Source: Juglans regia (Eukaryota > Streptophyta > Magnoliopsida > Fagales > Juglandaceae). Taken from it: DNA of 64,000 nt. This document shows, piece by piece, positions 61,287-64,000 of the stretch. The notes beneath the pieces were generated by a model. That model was not told where the DNA came from, searched no databases, and saw only the letters and a program-made list of their open reading frames with translations. Position 1 is the first letter of the stretch, and each line of letters begins with the position of its first letter. The stretch lies in NCBI RefSeq assembly GCF_001411555.2, contig NC_049905.1, positions 12,057,053 through 12,121,052 on the forward strand, read 5' to 3'. Made by a program: the position numbers and the translations under genes.

Positions 61287-61746
61287 TGATTAGTTATGGG
61301 TAGACAGAAATATTTGCCGAAAGGGACCTCTGATGGTAAGCTGATAGCTGGAAAAGTGGAAATGACGTAGTACTCACACTCAACAGACAAGAGTTCGTCT
61401 CCATTATTGGTTTGAGGGAAAAGAGTAATGATATATGTAATTGTAGAGTGTGTAAATATTGTATAATTATTTTGAAAAAGAGTATAATTTATTATTAAAA
61501 AATTATTTTTTTTATATAAATTTTGTATTTTTTTTTAAATGATTGCGTGGCGTTTGTATACTCACGACTTGCAACTATCATTTCTTATTTAAAATTAGTT
61601 TTAATTTGATAACTTCAGGATGTTATGCTTATTCCTTTCTAAGGTAAAATTGAGAGAATTAGCTAATTATGTAGTTATTAACGCGGGTATATGACAGCTA
61701 TGAATAAAGCACGAGTACTGCAGTTTATTCACGAACTTTTATGTTT
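61287..61746. other. Short intergenic spacer
   Basis: AT-rich sequence between MITE copies. Nothing recognised. Confidence 0.5.
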
Positions 61747-61960
61747 GAAGGAGAAACTACGGACTCGTTTGTTTATAAAAAATATTTCATCTCATCTCAT
61801 ATAATTATTATAATTTTTAATTTTTAATATAAAATAAAATAAACAATTCAACTTTTTCAAATCTCAAAACAAAAATAATATTAAAAAATATATTCTAATA
61901 ATATTTTATTCAACTTTTTAACTTTAATCTCAACTCATCTCATCTTATCTCTTCTGTTTT
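61747..61960. mobile_element. MITE copy (AT-rich, CTCATCTCATC-type)
   Basis: Begins GGACTCGTTTGTTTA and runs through TTTCATCTCATCTCATATAA to CTCAACTCATCTCATCTTAT. It is the reverse-orientation relative of the split MITE. The left end is clear; the right terminal repeat is degraded, so no target duplication is called. Confidence 0.7.
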
Positions 61961-62037
61961 TTACATTTTATAACTGATTTTTATTATTAAATACTTGTTA
62001 CGAGACTCATTAATTATCAAGACTCAAAGAACCAACA

Positions 62038-64000
62038 TTTTTTTTTTTTGATGAAAGAACTGATCTCATCAATCAAAGATGTCAAATACATCAAACTCCA
62101 GGAACATAATCGAGTAAAAGAAACACTACAACATTTCTTTAGTGACTATATGTAAGATATACGAGGGGCATGTTTCAAAAGCATAAATATCCTCTGAGCA
62201 ACCAAAAGCAGTTTTTGCTAGATGATGTGCTGCCATATTAGCTTCTCGGTTTGTATGTGTAACTGACCAACAAGCATATGAATTCAGAATCTCTCTTGCA
62301 TCTTCTACCAGGCAGCCACCCAAACTCCCATTCTTTGTGTAATTCTTCAATACATCCACCACTTGCTTTGAATCACCCTCCAGACAAAAATGTGTAATGC
62401 CAACCTCTTTGCAAAAAACCGCAGCTAGGAGCATACCGTATGGCTCAGCATCAAAAGAGGATCCTTTGAGATTTCTGTGAGCCTATAAACTTCCAATAAA
62501 AAAACCATGGTGATCTCTGATGAGGACTCCAATTCCAATTTTCCTGTCCTTTTGATTTACAGCAGCATCCCAGTTGACTTTAAATAACCCCTCCTCAGGC
62601 TTTGACCACCTTGGAAACCCTGCATTAGCTGTGAGTTTGGCCCTTATGTCCTCTGCGAGAGCTTCCCTATATAATACCAGTTCTGTTTTGGCCAGTTGGT
62701 AGAGGGCATTTGGGTGTTTGAATTCTTTTCCGAGAAGAGTATTGTTCCTTCTAGTCCATATGCCCCTCATAGTTGCTGCCACTTCTTCTAGTTCCTCTAA
62801 ACTGAGTATCTCAACGAGTCTGGACCATATATCAAAAATCAGATCACTTTGCATGGATAGCTTTTGCACCTTTTTCACTCCCTGACCCCACACATCTTTA
62901 GCAGCAATGCATCCCCACAGAACATGTCCAGAGGTTTCTGCCTCCTGCTTGCAGGTCAAGCATGAACTGTGTTCCACCACTTTCCTCCTTCTTAGGTTTG
63001 CTAGAGTAGGTAATGCCTCATTACATGCTCTCCATAGGAACATCTTGGTAGCTGGGGTTACTCTTAGCTTCCATATAGTTTTCCAAGCCTGTTTTTCTTT
63101 TTCTTTACCTGAGGTCTCCCCTTCTTGAGCACACTCCAAAACTTTATTGAGATGGTACCCACTCTTGACAGTATAGAGCCCATTTGTAGTGAATTGCCAC
63201 ACTAATTTGTCTTCTCTCCCCCTCATGCTAATCGGTATTGATTTAATATCAATTATTTCTTGTTGGGTGAATAGCTCTTGTAGGAGGGGTTCCTTCCATT
63301 GCTGCACTTGGGGGTCAATCAGATCACTAACCTTTTCACACCAACAATCCACCTCTCGGATAGACTGAATCTTATATGGAGGTGAAAAAGGTAGCCATTT
63401 AGCTGACCATATGTTAACATGTTGGCCATTCCCCACCCTCCATATGAGACCTTCTTTTAACAAGCTTAGCCCTGCATGAATGCCTCGCCAGGCAAAGGAT
63501 GGCCCTGACCCCACTTTAGCTTCTAACAACCCTTCCTTGCTGAAGTACTTCTGCTTTAGGATCCTGCCCACCAAGGAGTTTGGGTTTTGTAAAATTCTCC
63601 ACCCTTGCTTAGAGAGTAAAGCAAGGTTGAAACTCCTCAGATCTCGAAAACCAAGACCTCCCATTTCTTTGCTATGACTGAGTTGCTTCCAATTTACCCA
63701 TTGAATTTTGGAACTATCTTCATTGAAGCCCCACCAGAATTTCCTGAGTAATTGATTTAGCTTGTTGGTGATGGAGATTGGTATCAGGAACATACCCATA
63801 GCATAGGTGGGAATGGCTTGAAGAACTGCTTTGAGGAGGACTTCCTTGCCTGCTACAGAGAGGTATTTGTTTTTCCAGTTGGAAACTCGACTCCAGGTTC
63901 TATCAATAAGAGTATGAAAGGATGCCACCTTTGCTCTGCCCACCAAAGCAGGAAGTCCCAAGTATTTTTCAAAGGTGCCACATGATTTAACCCCTGTAAG
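62038..64000 (-). mobile_element. LINE (L1-type), same family as 1-3836, cut by window
   Basis: Minus-strand LINE with a poly(A) tail seen as the T run at 62038-62050 and a 3' UTR containing TGATGAGATCAGTTCTTTCA. ORF2 runs off the right edge. Its protein is strikingly similar to that of the left-hand LINE over RT, zf-RVT and RNase H, so both belong to one family. Confidence 0.93.
62126..64000 (-). pseudogene. LINE ORF2 C-terminal part (RT end, zf-RVT, RNase H) with one stop
   Basis: In one frame from the window edge (FEKYLGLPALVG) to a stop near 62126. It holds the RT C-terminal region (LLRKFWWGFNEDSSKIQWVN), the zf-RVT cysteines (CLTCK...SGHVLWGC) near 62900-62960 and RNase H (NWDAAVN...GVLIRDHHG near 62500-62580, then LEGDSKQVVDVL near 62370). 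The only break seen is an in-frame TAG at 62480-62482 within RNase H. It is much better preserved than the left-hand copy and so probably younger. The N-terminal half lies outside the window. Confidence 0.93.

Noticed and set aside
62125..62140. CACTACAAC word as another CACTA terminus
   Set aside because: It falls at the end of the LINE ORF2 region and is explained by the LINE sequence.

Overview
This window is plant nuclear DNA, dominated by transposable elements. It has AT-rich non-coding sequence, exon-intron genes, and every main class of plant transposon. A short AT-rich repeat with motifs of the GAGATGAGATGAGTTGAGA type reminds me of repeats common in walnut/pecan relatives (Juglandaceae). 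That taxonomic guess is weak. I see one clearly cellular gene, a two-exon short-chain dehydrogenase/reductase on the minus strand (4953-5936). There are no rRNA or tRNA genes, CRISPR arrays or bacterial operons.

Layout. 1-3836: 5'-cut end of a LINE (L1-type) with a decayed ORF2, plus strand. 3837-6240: quiet sequence around the SDR gene. 6240-28700: one decayed Ty1/copia fragment split by later insertions. These are a poly(A) retroposon (6305-7174, 18-bp target duplication) and a solo LTR (7333-27112, duplication CATGA). The solo LTR holds another solo LTR (8447-11192, CGACC) and a further LTR (13657-26849, CTTTT). The latter carries an Athila-like 5' LTR plus gag remnant (14305 to about 25617). 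That remnant is itself broken by two LTR-like insertions (15494-21947, AGATC; 22499-24758), and the first of these contains a 446-bp TRIM element (17849-18294).

30115-60958 is a single CACTA (En/Spm) transposon of 30.8 kb with duplication AGA, inserted into a MITE. Its own minus-strand content is a TNP2-type transposase gene, a TNPA-like (Transposase_24) gene and a captured, broken fragment of the host deubiquitinase gene BRCC36. Nested in it are a very young Ty1/copia element (32152-37318, LTRs identical by eye, duplication AAACT), a hAT transposon lying inside the TNP2 gene (45164-49629, duplication ATGTCATC), and a probable second, non-autonomous CACTA (51272-58629) that holds a solo LTR (55936-58315, TAGTC). 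Removing the nested insertions leaves roughly 13.8 kb. 61747-61960 is another MITE copy, and 62038-64000 is a second LINE of the same family as the first, in opposite orientation.

Apart from the SDR gene the window is a record of layered transposition. None of the transposon genes visible here is fully intact. The copia polyprotein is closest, with one nonsense codon. Boundaries supported by matching target-site duplications are reliable. Lineage names for the solo LTRs and the inner structure of 18295-21500 are not.
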